DNA of 64,000 bases from positions 71,501-135,500 of the forward strand of contig CALJPD010000011.1 in NCBI GenBank assembly GCA_937981355.1, read 5' to 3'. Source of the DNA: an uncultured Candidatus Saccharibacteria bacterium (GTDB lineage Bacteria > Patescibacteriota > Saccharimonadia > Saccharimonadales > Saccharimonadaceae). Position numbers and translations under genes: made by a program. Positions 1 to 8,688 of this stretch are shown one piece after another; the first letter of the stretch is position 1; every line of letters starts with the position of its first letter. The notes beneath the pieces are model-generated. The model was not told the DNA's origin, made no database searches, and worked only from the letters and a program-made list of their open reading frames with translations.

Positions 1-168
1 ATCATATCCATCCAGCTCATGACGAAATTCGCGGGTGAGCAAGATTTTACCACTGTTTTGATCATCAAGTATAATGCGCACGCCTGGCGCTCGCACCACC
101 CTTTCCCAGCCCTTGTCATTATGTTGGACATCAAACATCATGCTCGCAAAAGCTGTGTGCCAGCCCAT
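1..168 (-). CDS. Nudix hydrolase, N-terminal part (cut by window edge)
   Basis: Fifty-six codons run from an ATG at 168 off the left edge. The peptide starts MGWHTAFASMMFDV and contains WERVVRAPGVRIIL and then LLTREFRHELDGYD, which matches the strands preceding the Nudix box in ADP-ribose or nucleoside-diphosphate hydrolases. The Nudix box itself lies outside the window. It is the last visible gene of the minus-strand run that includes two other Nudix genes. The ribosome site is weak and an earlier start is blocked by an in-frame TAA, so the start is likely but not certain. Confidence 0.6.
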   Translation of the reverse strand, partial: MGWHTAFASMMFDVQHNDKGWERVVRAPGVRIILDDQNSGKILLTREFRHELDGYD

Positions 169-254
169 TTTTGCTTCGCTTTCCCGTTATGTGTTGTGTC
201 CTTTTCTGTCAGGAGTCTTTCTTGCGTCATACCAATCCTCTACTAGGCAGAATA

Positions 255-758
255 TTACCGTTCCTCTATCATCTGCACCACACCCGTCTCGTTATACCTC
301 TGGTAGGCAGTGAGAATTTGGCGTGTAGCGTCATTCGTATTGAGCTGCAATGCTTCGTCTAGCGAGAACCACTGGCCTGTCGCTACTTCCTCAGTATCAG
401 TGTGTAGTGCCTCGCTTTGCCATTGCTTAAGGCAAAACACTACGGTAAAGGCTTGCGTGTCACCATCGGGATAATGATACACCCGTCCTGGGCCAGACTG
501 CGTTGCAAAGAGCTCAAGGTCGCTGGCGTGCGCAGTGATTCCTGCTTCTTCACGCAGCTCATGTAGTGCCGCACTGGTATAACTATCGCCTTCCTCGACG
601 TGGCCGCCCACTGTACTCCATCGATCAAAGGCTTTAGTGTAGACGAGCTTGACACGCCCTGTTTCATCAACAGGCAAGACATCAACAGTCGTCGTGAGTA
701 ATTTCTTATCCCCAACCTTCTGGCGCAACTGCCACACATACGAGCCAACGTACCCCAT
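255..758 (-). CDS. Nudix hydrolase with imperfect Nudix box
   Basis: This 167-residue single-domain Nudix enzyme probably hydrolyses a nucleoside diphosphate derivative; the substrate cannot be told from sequence. The Nudix segment near residues 51-74 reads GGHVEEGD...HELREEAGI. It keeps the metal-binding EE of the REUXEEXGU helix, but the first Glu of the box is Asp and the Arg is His. A GAAGGGAG ribosome site precedes the ATG, and only 2 bases separate it from the upstream DUF218 gene, so the two are co-transcribed and probably translated together. Downstream lies another Nudix gene. Confidence 0.82.
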   Translation of the reverse strand: MGYVGSYVWQLRQKVGDKKLLTTTVDVLPVDETGRVKLVYTKAFDRWSTVGGHVEEGDSYTSAALHELREEAGITAHASDLELFATQSGPGRVYHYPDGDTQAFTVVFCLKQWQSEALHTDTEEVATGQWFSLDEALQLNTNDATRQILTAYQRYNETGVVQMIEER

Positions 759-760
759 AT

Positions 761-1603
761 TTACACTCCCTTCTCTGCCGCCAGCAGATGATCAATGGTA
801 CTTTCTATTATGATTTTAGCATATTCGTTGAGGATGAGGCGGCGGCCACGGTCGGTTGCTACCCATGTGTCCGCTCTCAAGACTGGGCTTGGCTCAGGGC
901 TTGTGGTAAAGATCTCTACTGGCCACGGCGCAAACTTATACATATTCATCTCTGCACGGCGAACATTAAATTCGCTCGTCACCAATGTAATGCGTCGTGG
1001 ACACCACAGCATCGCTTCCCAGCAGTCAATACTACGCTTCACATTGTCTGGGATGGATATTGATCGATCTTCGCTAATGATATCTCTTGCCGGGACACCA
1101 TGGTCTTGAGCATACTCCGCCATGCGCCAAGCTTCGACTACAGGAGTATCTTTGCTGTAGGCAACTGCCCAGCGCGGTGAGACACCAGCAATCGTTATTT
1201 TGGGAGCAACACCAGCATGATACAGCTCCACTGCAGTAGCAATTCGCCGATTCTCTGCCGAGCCAAACACCAGTATGACATCCGACGGCCTTGGTGGGTT
1301 ACCCTTCGCGAGTAACTCGTAGAGTGTGGCAGCTTCGCTATGATGAGCATGTTGAGCCAAATAATCAGCTAATTGTGCCGTAAACCGATGAAGCTTCGAT
1401 ATAGTATCATCAAAATCGTATACTGTATAATGATCAAAAACAGCTGTATCGATACCAGCGTGATGTGCAATCCGCTTCAGCTCCGTAAACAACCACGGCC
1501 GTGCGTCAAGATAATCCTGGTGCCGAGCTAACCGTGGCGATTCTTGGCGTATCATTGTGCGCAGTTCACTGGCCGATGGCAATTCCACACTACTCGTCCG
1601 CAC
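761..1603 (-). CDS. DUF218 / YdcF-like family protein
   Basis: About 280 residues. The C-terminal half has the DUF218 (YdcF/ElyC/SanA) pattern: VILVFGSAENRRIATAVELY, then a central strand ending in TIAGVSP, then ISEDRSISIPDN and LVTSEFNVRRAEM. Family members are cytoplasmic or envelope-associated proteins of poorly known function, some binding S-adenosylmethionine. A GTG at 1603 is preferred as start because AGGAG sits 6 nt upstream. It lies inside the end of the preceding Nudix gene (14-nt overlap), which implies translational coupling. An upstream ATG in the same frame (1744) would overlap that gene by over 150 nt and looks wrong. Confidence 0.75.
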   Translation of the reverse strand: MRTSSVELPSASELRTMIRQESPRLARHQDYLDARPWLFTELKRIAHHAGIDTAVFDHYTVYDFDDTISKLHRFTAQLADYLAQHAHHSEAATLYELLAKGNPPRPSDVILVFGSAENRRIATAVELYHAGVAPKITIAGVSPRWAVAYSKDTPVVEAWRMAEYAQDHGVPARDIISEDRSISIPDNVKRSIDCWEAMLWCPRRITLVTSEFNVRRAEMNMYKFAPWPVEIFTTSPEPSPVLRADTWVATDRGRRLILNEYAKIIIESTIDHLLAAEKGV

Positions 1604-2168
1604 GAGAGTCTCCTGCTTGCTGGAGAGTACTGGCGAGCAAAGCCCAGGCAGCGAGCATGGCGTAGTTGGTGATTGCACCAGTAGCGACCATGCGGTGGAT
1701 GGTGGCAATTGGCAGCCACTGCGAAATGATTTGCTCGGTATCATCCGGCCGGTGTTGGTGGTTTACCCCAGCATATTCGCCGTAAACCACGTGGAGCTTC
1801 GCGCTGGTGCGACGATTGTCGGCATAGAGCCAACCACACGCTCGTACACCCGTCATGGCAATGCCCGACTCCTCAGCCAGCTCTCGCTGCGCCGCCGCGC
1901 ACACATCCTCACCCGCCTCAATCTTCCCGCCCGGAAACTGATACAACACCTCATCCACCGGGTACGAATACTCTTGCTGCACCAAAATATTATCACCTCG
2001 GCGACACACTACGATTACCCCACCATGCCCGTGGTAGGGATAATGAACATATTGGATTGTCTTTCCATTTGGCAGCTCTACTGTATCTTCTGCGACGGTA
2101 AGCCGAGGATGCTCGAAGAGCATCCTCGACGATAGCATGCGCCATTTTTGCAGCTGATGTGATGACAT
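1590..2168 (-). CDS. NudF-like ADP-ribose pyrophosphatase (Nudix)
   Basis: A 192-residue Nudix hydrolase with a perfect box, GGKIEAGEDVCAAAQRELAE followed by ESGI. Upstream strands (LPNGKTIQYVHYPYHGHGGV, then VQQEYSYPVDEVLYQFPGGK) are typical of the ADP-ribose pyrophosphatase branch, which cleaves ADP-ribose to AMP and ribose 5-phosphate. The ATG at 2168 falls just after the preceding membrane-protein gene, whereas an ATG at 2318 would overlap it deeply. No clear ribosome site is visible. It overlaps the DUF218 gene downstream. Confidence 0.85.
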   Translation of the reverse strand: MSSHQLQKWRMLSSRMLFEHPRLTVAEDTVELPNGKTIQYVHYPYHGHGGVIVVCRRGDNILVQQEYSYPVDEVLYQFPGGKIEAGEDVCAAAQRELAEESGIAMTGVRACGWLYADNRRTSAKLHVVYGEYAGVNHQHRPDDTEQIISQWLPIATIHRMVATGAITNYAMLAAWALLASTLQQAGDSRADE

Positions 2169-2193
2169 GGTTGGTAAAATATGGATAATAGCT

Positions 2194-2811
2194 TTACCTA
2201 TTTGACTCTTTCTTAATGAAATTATTTTTCTTAACCCTAGGGATACGACGACGAGACAACACTGTAACCAGCCACAAACAGCCACTACATAAAACAAATC
2301 CAATTGTCGCAGGGGCAATCACCGCCAGACCAGCTTCACCAGAAAAAGTTATACTCCATAGTAATTTACCGGCAGCCATTAACGCCATGACTATCACACC
2401 TAGCCAGATATTTCGCCACCACAATGCCATGGCTAAAGTAGTAAAAGACAATGGTATAAGCAATGTGAGGAAAATCTTACTTAATGTCCATTCACCCCGT
2501 AAATACTGCTGCTCAACTTGCAAAAACTGTTGCACCTGTAAATTCGTTTCATCGGGCGGGGCAAACCATCCCATGCTGGTCAAGGTCAAGAATATCACCA
2601 TCATTATCCCTGCCCAGCTCCGCCGATAGGCAAACCAGCAAAACGGTATCAAGAACAACGGACGGATATACCAACTAAGCTGGTTGTGGTGCCGCTGCCA
2701 CAGCCAATCCCAAAAACTCGGAGTAGTAAATGCCGCGGCGATGAATAGCATAATCAACCCAGCAAACAAGATGGCGATGAATGTGTCGTACTTTTTTATC
2801 ACAGCCATCAT
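2194..2811 (-). CDS. Polytopic membrane protein, function unknown
   Basis: A 205-residue hydrophobic protein with about five or six predicted membrane segments (roughly residues 10-30, 48-66, 68-86, 112-130, 132-150 and 160-185) and a basic C-terminal tail (SRRRIPRVKKNN). I do not recognise the family. It lies between the truncated lepA and the NudF-like gene, in the same direction. It appears to have its own promoter, a TATAGT hexamer (2819-2824, minus strand) ending 7 nt before the ATG, so it need not depend on lepA transcription. Confidence 0.7.
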   Translation of the reverse strand: MMAVIKKYDTFIAILFAGLIMLFIAAAFTTPSFWDWLWQRHHNQLSWYIRPLFLIPFCWFAYRRSWAGIMMVIFLTLTSMGWFAPPDETNLQVQQFLQVEQQYLRGEWTLSKIFLTLLIPLSFTTLAMALWWRNIWLGVIVMALMAAGKLLWSITFSGEAGLAVIAPATIGFVLCSGCLWLVTVLSRRRIPRVKKNNFIKKESNR

Positions 2812-2818
2812 ACGATAA

Positions 2819-2824
2819 ACTATA
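2819..2824 (-). promoter_or_regulatory. -10 box for the 2194-2811 membrane gene
   Basis: Minus-strand TATAGT ending 7 nt before the ATG at 2811. It belongs to the set of start-proximal -10 elements seen across the window and predicts a leaderless or nearly leaderless mRNA. Confidence 0.45.
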
Positions 2825-2838
2825 CCACTATATTATAA

Positions 2839-3810
2839 CTACTCAAAGTATTTCTTGAGTGTCACTGTATCCCCCACCCGGGCCTCACGCGTCGTCTTCA
2901 GGTTGGTGACGATGTAGCCGATTTCACCGGTGCCAAGCAGTGGGTCGGGCTGCATGGTTGGGCTGAGGTGCCCTACTTCCAGCGCAAGGCCGCGGGCTCC
3001 GGTAGCCATCATGGTAATGTCCGCACCTTTCGGTATCGTGCCGTCTACCACGCGCACATAGAGGATGACCCCCCGGTAGTCATCGTAGTAGCTATCAAAA
3101 ATCAGGGCGCGCGTTGGTATGGCCGGCCTATCACTACCCTGCGCGGCCATACGCTCAGCCTGCACCGCTAGTGGCGACACTGGCGCTGGGATACGCTCGA
3201 CGATAGCCCGGAGCACTTGCGGTACATTCTGCCCAGTCTTGGCTGAGATATGAATAATATCGCTCTCATCACAGCTGAGTAGATTAATCACCTGCTTGGA
3301 GACGCGTGGCACATCGGCTGCTGGCAGGTCAACCTTGTTGAGCACCGGGATGATCGTGAGGTCCTGCTCCATCGCGAGATACACATTAGCGAGCGTCTGC
3401 GCCTGGATCCCCTGGCTGGCATCCACCACCAGCACCGCGCCTTCGCAGGCCTGCAAGCTGCGCGATACTTCATAGCTGAAGTCAACATGGCCAGGGGTGT
3501 CGATCAGGTTGAGGTCGTAGGTGCCAAGCTGAGGCACGGTATCATCGCTTTGGTTTAGTTTCGATGCTGACCCGCTCGTTGCCTGCGCACTGGTAGGGTT
3601 TGTATTGTCCGCACTATACTCATACTTCATCCGCACCGGGGCGAGCTTGATCGTAATTCCTTTCTCGCGCTCCAGATCCATACTATCCAGCAATTGCTGC
3701 TTCATATCCCGCTTGGTAACGGTACCTGTCAGCTCCATCATGCGGTCAGCCAGGGTGCTTTTGCCGTGGTCGATATGGGCAATGATGCAGAAATTACGGA
3801 TATGTTCCAT
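2839..3810 (-). CDS. lepA: LepA / elongation factor 4 GTPase, C-terminally truncated
   Basis: The N-terminus is clearly LepA (EF4), a ribosome-associated translational GTPase. It has the P-loop AHIDHGKST (residues 11-19), switch I in GITIKLAP, G3 DTPGH, G4 NKVD and G5 SAK. Domain II follows ([20 protein letters not shown] through GDTVTL). The protein then stops at residue 323, although bacterial EF4 is about 600 residues; domains III, IV (EF-G V-like) and the EF4-specific C-terminal domain are absent. No continuation is found in any frame before the next gene. A Ser/Thr/Gln-rich insert of about 30 residues lies between switch I and DTPGH. It follows murJ by only 3 bases. Confidence 0.9.
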   Translation of the reverse strand: MEHIRNFCIIAHIDHGKSTLADRMMELTGTVTKRDMKQQLLDSMDLEREKGITIKLAPVRMKYEYSADNTNPTSAQATSGSASKLNQSDDTVPQLGTYDLNLIDTPGHVDFSYEVSRSLQACEGAVLVVDASQGIQAQTLANVYLAMEQDLTIIPVLNKVDLPAADVPRVSKQVINLLSCDESDIIHISAKTGQNVPQVLRAIVERIPAPVSPLAVQAERMAAQGSDRPAIPTRALIFDSYYDDYRGVILYVRVVDGTIPKGADITMMATGARGLALEVGHLSPTMQPDPLLGTGEIGYIVTNLKTTREARVGDTVTLKKYFE

Positions 3811-3813
3811 ACG

Positions 3814-5484
3814 CTAGCGTTTCCAGTTCCAGCCAAGGTTAATCCGTCCAAAGAAGATCTGCCGCAACCGATTAAGCACTGGCTCGGCCTCTTTAAGCCT
3901 CAGCCGCCGGCTGAACCATATATAAACCGCAAAGCTCACTATCGTGATCATAATAAATTTCGGGAAAGCAAGGAAGAAACTCTTATCGTTTGTGCCAAAG
4001 GGGATCATTACCACGCTCAGGTAAGCAGCTAAACCAGTTGGCACCGCAGCGATAACCATCTTGTAGATACTATTAACGAAGCTGCGGTCAAACAGCTTCG
4101 GCATACGCCGCCCCATGAAGAAGAAGAGGATAATCACCTCTACAACGGCAGTGATAGACTGCGCCCAAGCCAAGCCATAGCCTGGATTTTGGTTCTTCGA
4201 CCAGAGATTTACCAGGATAATCGCCAGGATAATGTTAAACCCAATCGCAAAGAACGAGATATAAAGCGGCGTCTTGGTATCCTGCTGCGCGTAGAAGCTA
4301 CGTGCTGCAATATGATAAATCGTGCGGAAAAATATCGTCAAAACAAGCACCCCAAGAAAACCCGATATCACTGCGTCACCCCGGTTATGAATAAAGCTCA
4401 CCACATAACCCCGTGCAAAGTAGGTAATAACCGCCACTGGCAGCGCTAACCAAATAATCACTCGGATCATTGCCTGCAATTCCTTACGGAAGAGATCCTC
4501 GCGCCCCGCCCCAAGGTGTTCCGTCATTTGCGGGAAGGCTGCATTGCTAATTGCCACACCAATCAAATTCACTGGCATCAATGACAATGCCGACGCCTGT
4601 TGGTAAGCCCGCACCGTCCCATCAGCCATGCGCGAAGCGAGGTTTGTCTCCACAAGACCATTGAGATAATCGATCCCTTGGTCGAGTGAGCGCGTCCGTA
4701 GCAGACGCAGCACCTGGCGAAAGCTCTTGTTCTTGCGCTTGATCATAAAGCGATAGTCAAAGTCCAAGCCAAGCAGGCCAATCGAGCTAACAATCAACTG
4801 TAGCACCGAGCCTAGCACCACACCTAGTGCTACACCCATAATGCCGCCATCAAACACCTGCCAACCAAAGATATTAATACCGTTCGTAAAGAAGGTCGCA
4901 CCGATGATAATACCAATGTTGTAGATCGTTGGTGCCAACGCATAGAAGGTAAAGCGCCCAATTGCCTGCTGCATACTAGCAATGACGGTAGAAATAGAGA
5001 AGAGGAATGGGTTGACCGCAATCACGCGCATCATACTCACTGCCAGGCTCCGCCCTGACTCGCTGAGCCCCGGCCCCACCACAACATTCACAAGCGGCTC
5101 AGCAAAGATCATAATCAAAATACTCGCCGCTAGGGTGGTGAGCGCTAAGAAATTGATCAAGCTCGAGCTCAAATCCCACGCCGACTGCTTGTTGCCTGAC
5201 GCCAAGCGCTGGTTAAACACTGGTATAAAGGATACGCTCAGCGCCCCAGACACCAACACAAAGAACATGAAGTCGGGGATAGTAAAGGCTACGGTATAGG
5301 CATCAGCACCCACTTTGTAGGTGTCGTAGTACATACCATTAATAAGCCGCTCACGATACATCCCTAAAACGCTCGATAGTAACGTTGAGCCTGCTAGTAG
5401 GGCAGCAGCATTCTTGATGTTTAGTTTGCTATTTGCTTTGGCGACGACTGAGCGGACACGCCGACGATTTGCTCCATGTGCCAC
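3814..5484 (-). CDS. murJ: MurJ-type lipid II flippase (MviN family)
   Basis: A 556-residue polytopic membrane protein of the MOP superfamily, which moves lipid II across the cytoplasmic membrane during peptidoglycan synthesis. Family features visible are AALLAGSTLLSSVLGMYRER in the first helix region, FTIPDFMFFVLVSGALSVSF, and the later segment ARSFYAQQDTKTPLYIS. A GTG start at 5484 is chosen because AGGGAGG lies 5 nt upstream. It sits 16 bases after ftsH and 3 bases before lepA, so the three are in one operon. A basic N-terminal extension (about 25 residues) precedes the first helix. Confidence 0.93.
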   Translation of the reverse strand: MAHGANRRRVRSVVAKANSKLNIKNAAALLAGSTLLSSVLGMYRERLINGMYYDTYKVGADAYTVAFTIPDFMFFVLVSGALSVSFIPVFNQRLASGNKQSAWDLSSSLINFLALTTLAASILIMIFAEPLVNVVVGPGLSESGRSLAVSMMRVIAVNPFLFSISTVIASMQQAIGRFTFYALAPTIYNIGIIIGATFFTNGINIFGWQVFDGGIMGVALGVVLGSVLQLIVSSIGLLGLDFDYRFMIKRKNKSFRQVLRLLRTRSLDQGIDYLNGLVETNLASRMADGTVRAYQQASALSLMPVNLIGVAISNAAFPQMTEHLGAGREDLFRKELQAMIRVIIWLALPVAVITYFARGYVVSFIHNRGDAVISGFLGVLVLTIFFRTIYHIAARSFYAQQDTKTPLYISFFAIGFNIILAIILVNLWSKNQNPGYGLAWAQSITAVVEVIILFFFMGRRMPKLFDRSFVNSIYKMVIAAVPTGLAAYLSVVMIPFGTNDKSFFLAFPKFIMITIVSFAVYIWFSRRLRLKEAEPVLNRLRQIFFGRINLGWNWKR

Positions 5485-5500
5485 TGGTACCTCCCTGCTC

Positions 5501-7345
5501 CTAATGGAGCTTGGCCTCCGTTGGCAAAGTGGCGTCTGCCATCGCAGCCTTAGCTTCGTCTTCTTCTAGTGTTTCGTGAACAAGCAGCTCATCTTTGAGT
5601 TTCTCAAGCGCTGGACGGTTGTGCGAGAGGATAATCTCAGCACGGCGAGAAGCCTCTTTGATAAGCGCCTCTACCTCGTGGTCAATCGCCTCAGCAGTCG
5701 CATCGCTATATGGCCGCTCGTGAGTGATCTTGTCAAACACCATACCACCATTATCTTCATGGAAGACCTGGTCGCGGAGCTTTACACCCATGCCCTGCTC
5801 AATCACCATATCACGGGCAATCTCCGTCGCTTTGCGTAGATCACTGCCCGCTCCCGTCGTAATGCCATCGTCGCCATAGATCAGCTTCTCGGCGATCCGC
5901 CCACCCATTGCTCGGGCCAGAATATCCTTAAACTCGTATACATTGGTGTAGCTTTTGTCTTCTGGGGGTAAGAACCATGTCACGCCGCCCGTACCACCAC
6001 GCGGGATGATGGTCACCTTATGTACCGGATCGCTATCCGGCAAGACGTGCCCCACAATAGCATGACCCGCTTCGTGGTACGCTGTGAGTTCTTTCTCATG
6101 GTCGGTCATTACCTTGGCTTTGCGCTCGGGGCCAATTGCCACCTTCTCAAAGGCCTCGGTCAGGTCTTGGTTGGTGATCGTCTTCTTACCGCGGCGCGCT
6201 GCAATAATTGCTGCTTCGTTGGCCATGTTCGCGAGGTCGGCACCACTGCTACCGGCTGTCTTGGCAGCAAGCTTGTCAAGGTCGACCGATGCATCGGTTG
6301 GTTTGTTCTTGAAGTGCACCTTGAGGATTGCCTCACGATCCTTGCGCTCGGGCAGGCTAATCGTCGTATGGCGGTCAAAGCGGCCTGGGCGCAACAGTGC
6401 TGGGTCGAGCACATCGGCCCGGTTGGTTGCCGCTAGGATAATCACGTTTGTATCAGCCTCAAAGCCGTCCATCTCTACCAAAATCTGGTTCAGTGTCTGC
6501 TCGCGCTCGTCGTGGCCACCACCCATGCCAGAGCCACGTTTACGTCCCACGGCGTCAATCTCATCAATGAAGATAATGGCTGGCGCATTCTTCTTGGCCT
6601 TAGCAAAGAGGTCGCGTACCCGGCTTGCCCCCACACCAACAAACATCTCCACAAACTCTGAGCCACTAATGGAAAAGAACGGTACGTTAGCCTCACCTGC
6701 AACCGCTCGCGCCAACATCGTTTTACCGGTACCGGGGTTACCAACAAGGAGAATCCCTTTGGGAATCTTAGCGCCGAGGCTCTGATACTTCTTGGGGTGC
6801 TTGAGGAAGTCCACCACCTCTTGCAAATCTTGCTTGGCGTTTTCGTTGCCAGCAATGTCATCAAATACTACCCGCTCTTTATCAAGGCCATACAGCTTGG
6901 CCTTACTCTTGCCAAAGCCCATCGCTTGGCTATTCTGTCCCTGGGCTTGGCGCATCATAAACATAAAGAGAACGCCAAACAATACGACCGACAGGACAAT
7001 TGGTGCGAGATTCCAAAACAATAGGCCCGTCTGTGACTCATTTTGCACCTTTACCTCTGTTTTGTCGTGCTTGAGTCCTTGGGTATAGATAGTGCCATTC
7101 TCTTTGAGACTACGCTCGGTCGGCTTGGACTGGCCTTTGGGTGTAACAGTCAGCTCATTACCTTGGATCTCGATCTTGGCAATTTTGCCATTATTTGCTC
7201 GATTCACCACGTCTGAGAGCGGCACATCCTTAAGGTTAGCCTGCGGCGAATTAATAGCCCAAAATGCCAGCACACCCAGTACCACAATCGCCCAAAACAG
7301 CCCTAGACGCAGGGCATTGGTCGCTTTCGACGGTTTTTTATTCAT
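5501..7345 (-). CDS. ftsH: ATP-dependent zinc metalloprotease FtsH
   Basis: This membrane-anchored AAA+ protease degrades unneeded membrane and regulatory proteins. The order is an N-terminal membrane helix, an extracytoplasmic domain, a second helix before residue 140, an AAA+ module with Walker A GNPGTGKT and Walker B IIFIDEID, an arginine-finger region (RPGRFDR), and an M41 protease domain with the zinc motif HEAGH. Length is about 614-618 residues, normal for the family. The ATG at 7345 is favoured; a GTG at 7357 directly abuts the AAAGGA ribosome site and is too close. It is followed by murJ. Confidence 0.97.
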   Translation of the reverse strand: MNKKPSKATNALRLGLFWAIVVLGVLAFWAINSPQANLKDVPLSDVVNRANNGKIAKIEIQGNELTVTPKGQSKPTERSLKENGTIYTQGLKHDKTEVKVQNESQTGLLFWNLAPIVLSVVLFGVLFMFMMRQAQGQNSQAMGFGKSKAKLYGLDKERVVFDDIAGNENAKQDLQEVVDFLKHPKKYQSLGAKIPKGILLVGNPGTGKTMLARAVAGEANVPFFSISGSEFVEMFVGVGASRVRDLFAKAKKNAPAIIFIDEIDAVGRKRGSGMGGGHDEREQTLNQILVEMDGFEADTNVIILAATNRADVLDPALLRPGRFDRHTTISLPERKDREAILKVHFKNKPTDASVDLDKLAAKTAGSSGADLANMANEAAIIAARRGKKTITNQDLTEAFEKVAIGPERKAKVMTDHEKELTAYHEAGHAIVGHVLPDSDPVHKVTIIPRGGTGGVTWFLPPEDKSYTNVYEFKDILARAMGGRIAEKLIYGDDGITTGAGSDLRKATEIARDMVIEQGMGVKLRDQVFHEDNGGMVFDKITHERPYSDATAEAIDHEVEALIKEASRRAEIILSHNRPALEKLKDELLVHETLEEDEAKAAMADATLPTEAKLH

Positions 7346-7395
7346 CAGGGAACTCACTCCTTTCGTTCGCTTGCATTCTCACACAGTAATCTGAT

Positions 7396-8244
7396 CTATT
7401 GTACCACTTCTACAGTGAATTGCCGAGGGCTAAACTGCAAATACACGCCATCGCCCACCACGTGGCGGCTGCCTGGACGAGCAGTCTTGATGGCTAGTAC
7501 CGCACGCTCAAGCCGCGGACGGGTTGGGCGCGGCGCACCTGCCCACATAATCATCGCACCCAATAGTTCCTGAGCGCTTGCTTCGTCAATCATAATCAAC
7601 CCATGGCGCTGGGCCGCAAACTGCGGCAAGAGGTGTTGCACTTCATCATTAATGGTGTGGCGCAGCGCAAGTTGCCGATCCCGCAGCGCGGTAATCTGCG
7701 CCGCCTGCTCTGCCGTAAGGAGCCGCTGAATGGAGCGCCGCAGCCGATTGCGCGTGTAGCGGTCACTCGCATTCGTCTCATCTTCTACCCATTCCAGGCG
7801 ATGAGCCAGTGCATAGGCGCGAATATCTGCCTTGCGCCAGCCCAGTAGTGGCCGCTCCACCCCAGGGCGACTCAGCACAGCAAGCCCACGCCAGCCCGTC
7901 CCACGCACCAGGTTAAGCGCCACTGTTTCTACTAAATCGTCCAAGTGATGTGCTGTTACCACTGGTGCTTGGTATTGCGCTGCTGTATCGAGCAAAAAAT
8001 CATACCGAGCCTCTCGCGCTGTCGCTTCGCTCGCATTCGGCCCAAGCTTAAGCTGAGTAGACACAAAGGGTAGTCCATAGCGCGCCGCCAATGCCGCCAC
8101 AAAGCGCGCATCTGCTGCCGATGCTTCGCCCCGGATTCCGTGATCGACATGCGCCACAATCAACGGCTCCGTCGCCTGCGCCGCCATCACATCCAAGAGC
8201 ACCACACTATCCACACCACCAGACACTGCAACAAGATATGCCAT
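7396..8244 (-). CDS. tilS: tRNA(Ile)-lysidine synthetase
   Basis: TilS converts C34 of tRNA-Ile2 (anticodon CAU) to lysidine with ATP, so that it reads AUA codons. The PP-loop SGGVDS lies at residues 8-13, followed by HVDHG, ATAREARYDFL, TAHHLDDLVET and WVEDETNASDRYTRNRLR, all diagnostic of TilS. At 282 residues it is a minimal form without the C-terminal domain of the long enzymes. The gene has its own TATACT -10 box exactly 6 nt before the ATG. The matching tRNA-Ile2 gene is at 12419-12494. Confidence 0.95.
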   Translation of the reverse strand: MAYLVAVSGGVDSVVLLDVMAAQATEPLIVAHVDHGIRGEASAADARFVAALAARYGLPFVSTQLKLGPNASEATAREARYDFLLDTAAQYQAPVVTAHHLDDLVETVALNLVRGTGWRGLAVLSRPGVERPLLGWRKADIRAYALAHRLEWVEDETNASDRYTRNRLRRSIQRLLTAEQAAQITALRDRQLALRHTINDEVQHLLPQFAAQRHGLIMIDEASAQELLGAMIMWAGAPRPTRPRLERAVLAIKTARPGSRHVVGDGVYLQFSPRQFTVEVVQ

Positions 8245-8250
8245 GGCAAT

Positions 8251-8256
8251 AGTATA
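8251..8256 (-). promoter_or_regulatory. -10 box of tilS (leaderless arrangement)
   Basis: Minus-strand TATACT with exactly 6 nt (ATTGCC) before the ATG of tilS. With standard spacing the transcript would start at the A of the start codon. Confidence 0.55.
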
Positions 8257-8313
8257 TTCATTTTGCCAAGAGGAGTAAATACTAGTTTTATTATGCGCAA
8301 TATGCTAGGCGCA

Positions 8314-8353
8314 GACACAAAACAAGCCGCCCGGGAGGAGGAATGGCGGCTTG
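8314..8353 (-). terminator. Intrinsic terminator-like hairpin
   Basis: CAAGCCGCC pairs with GGCGGCTTG (9 bp, 13-nt loop). On the minus strand the stem is followed by TTTTGTGTC. It lies about 335 nt beyond the stop of the FAD oxidoreductase gene and upstream of tilS, so it either ends a long 3' tail or a separate small RNA. Confidence 0.55.
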
Positions 8354-8688
8354 CATGATAGAGGAGGAGGTAGCGTGTGCTACTACAGGTAGTGTGCCCC
8401 GCCTTGCTTAAATGGAGCTGAAAGTGGACACTCTTTGCTATTTTAAATACACCGATGCAAGCCAGCGTGGCAGAGTCTTCACCAGTGAGCTTCTTGTAGG
8501 CTCTAGAGTCTCGCAAACTTCTTCGTAATATACTGCAAAGCAATAGGCCACACCCTATGCAATTTGCACCAGTAGCAGAGAATAAAAAACTAATCCGATG
8601 GTGTCGAGCTAAAAAAGCTCAAACTCCTAGATTATTAAGCAGCCAAAACTAAGAAGGCGAAAATACCTCAACTACAAAACAGATCTCT

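Larger units (their letters stand above)
8245..8688. other. 444-nt stretch without a convincing gene, possibly a structured RNA
   Basis: No open frame here has both a start signal and recognisable protein content. Several inverted repeats are visible: a 9-bp stem at 8323-8331/8345-8353 followed on the minus strand by a T-rich run, a GTAGC/GCTAC stem-loop near 8371-8384, and a GAGCT/AGCTC stem near 8604-8618. A minus-strand non-coding RNA ending at the terminator-like stem is possible. I checked for tmRNA, RNase P, SRP RNA and T-box consensus sequences and did not find them. Confidence 0.35.

Noticed and set aside
8245..8360. T-box riboswitch upstream of tilS
   Set aside because: No AGGGTGGNACCGCG-like T-box; tilS has a leaderless promoter downstream of the hairpin.
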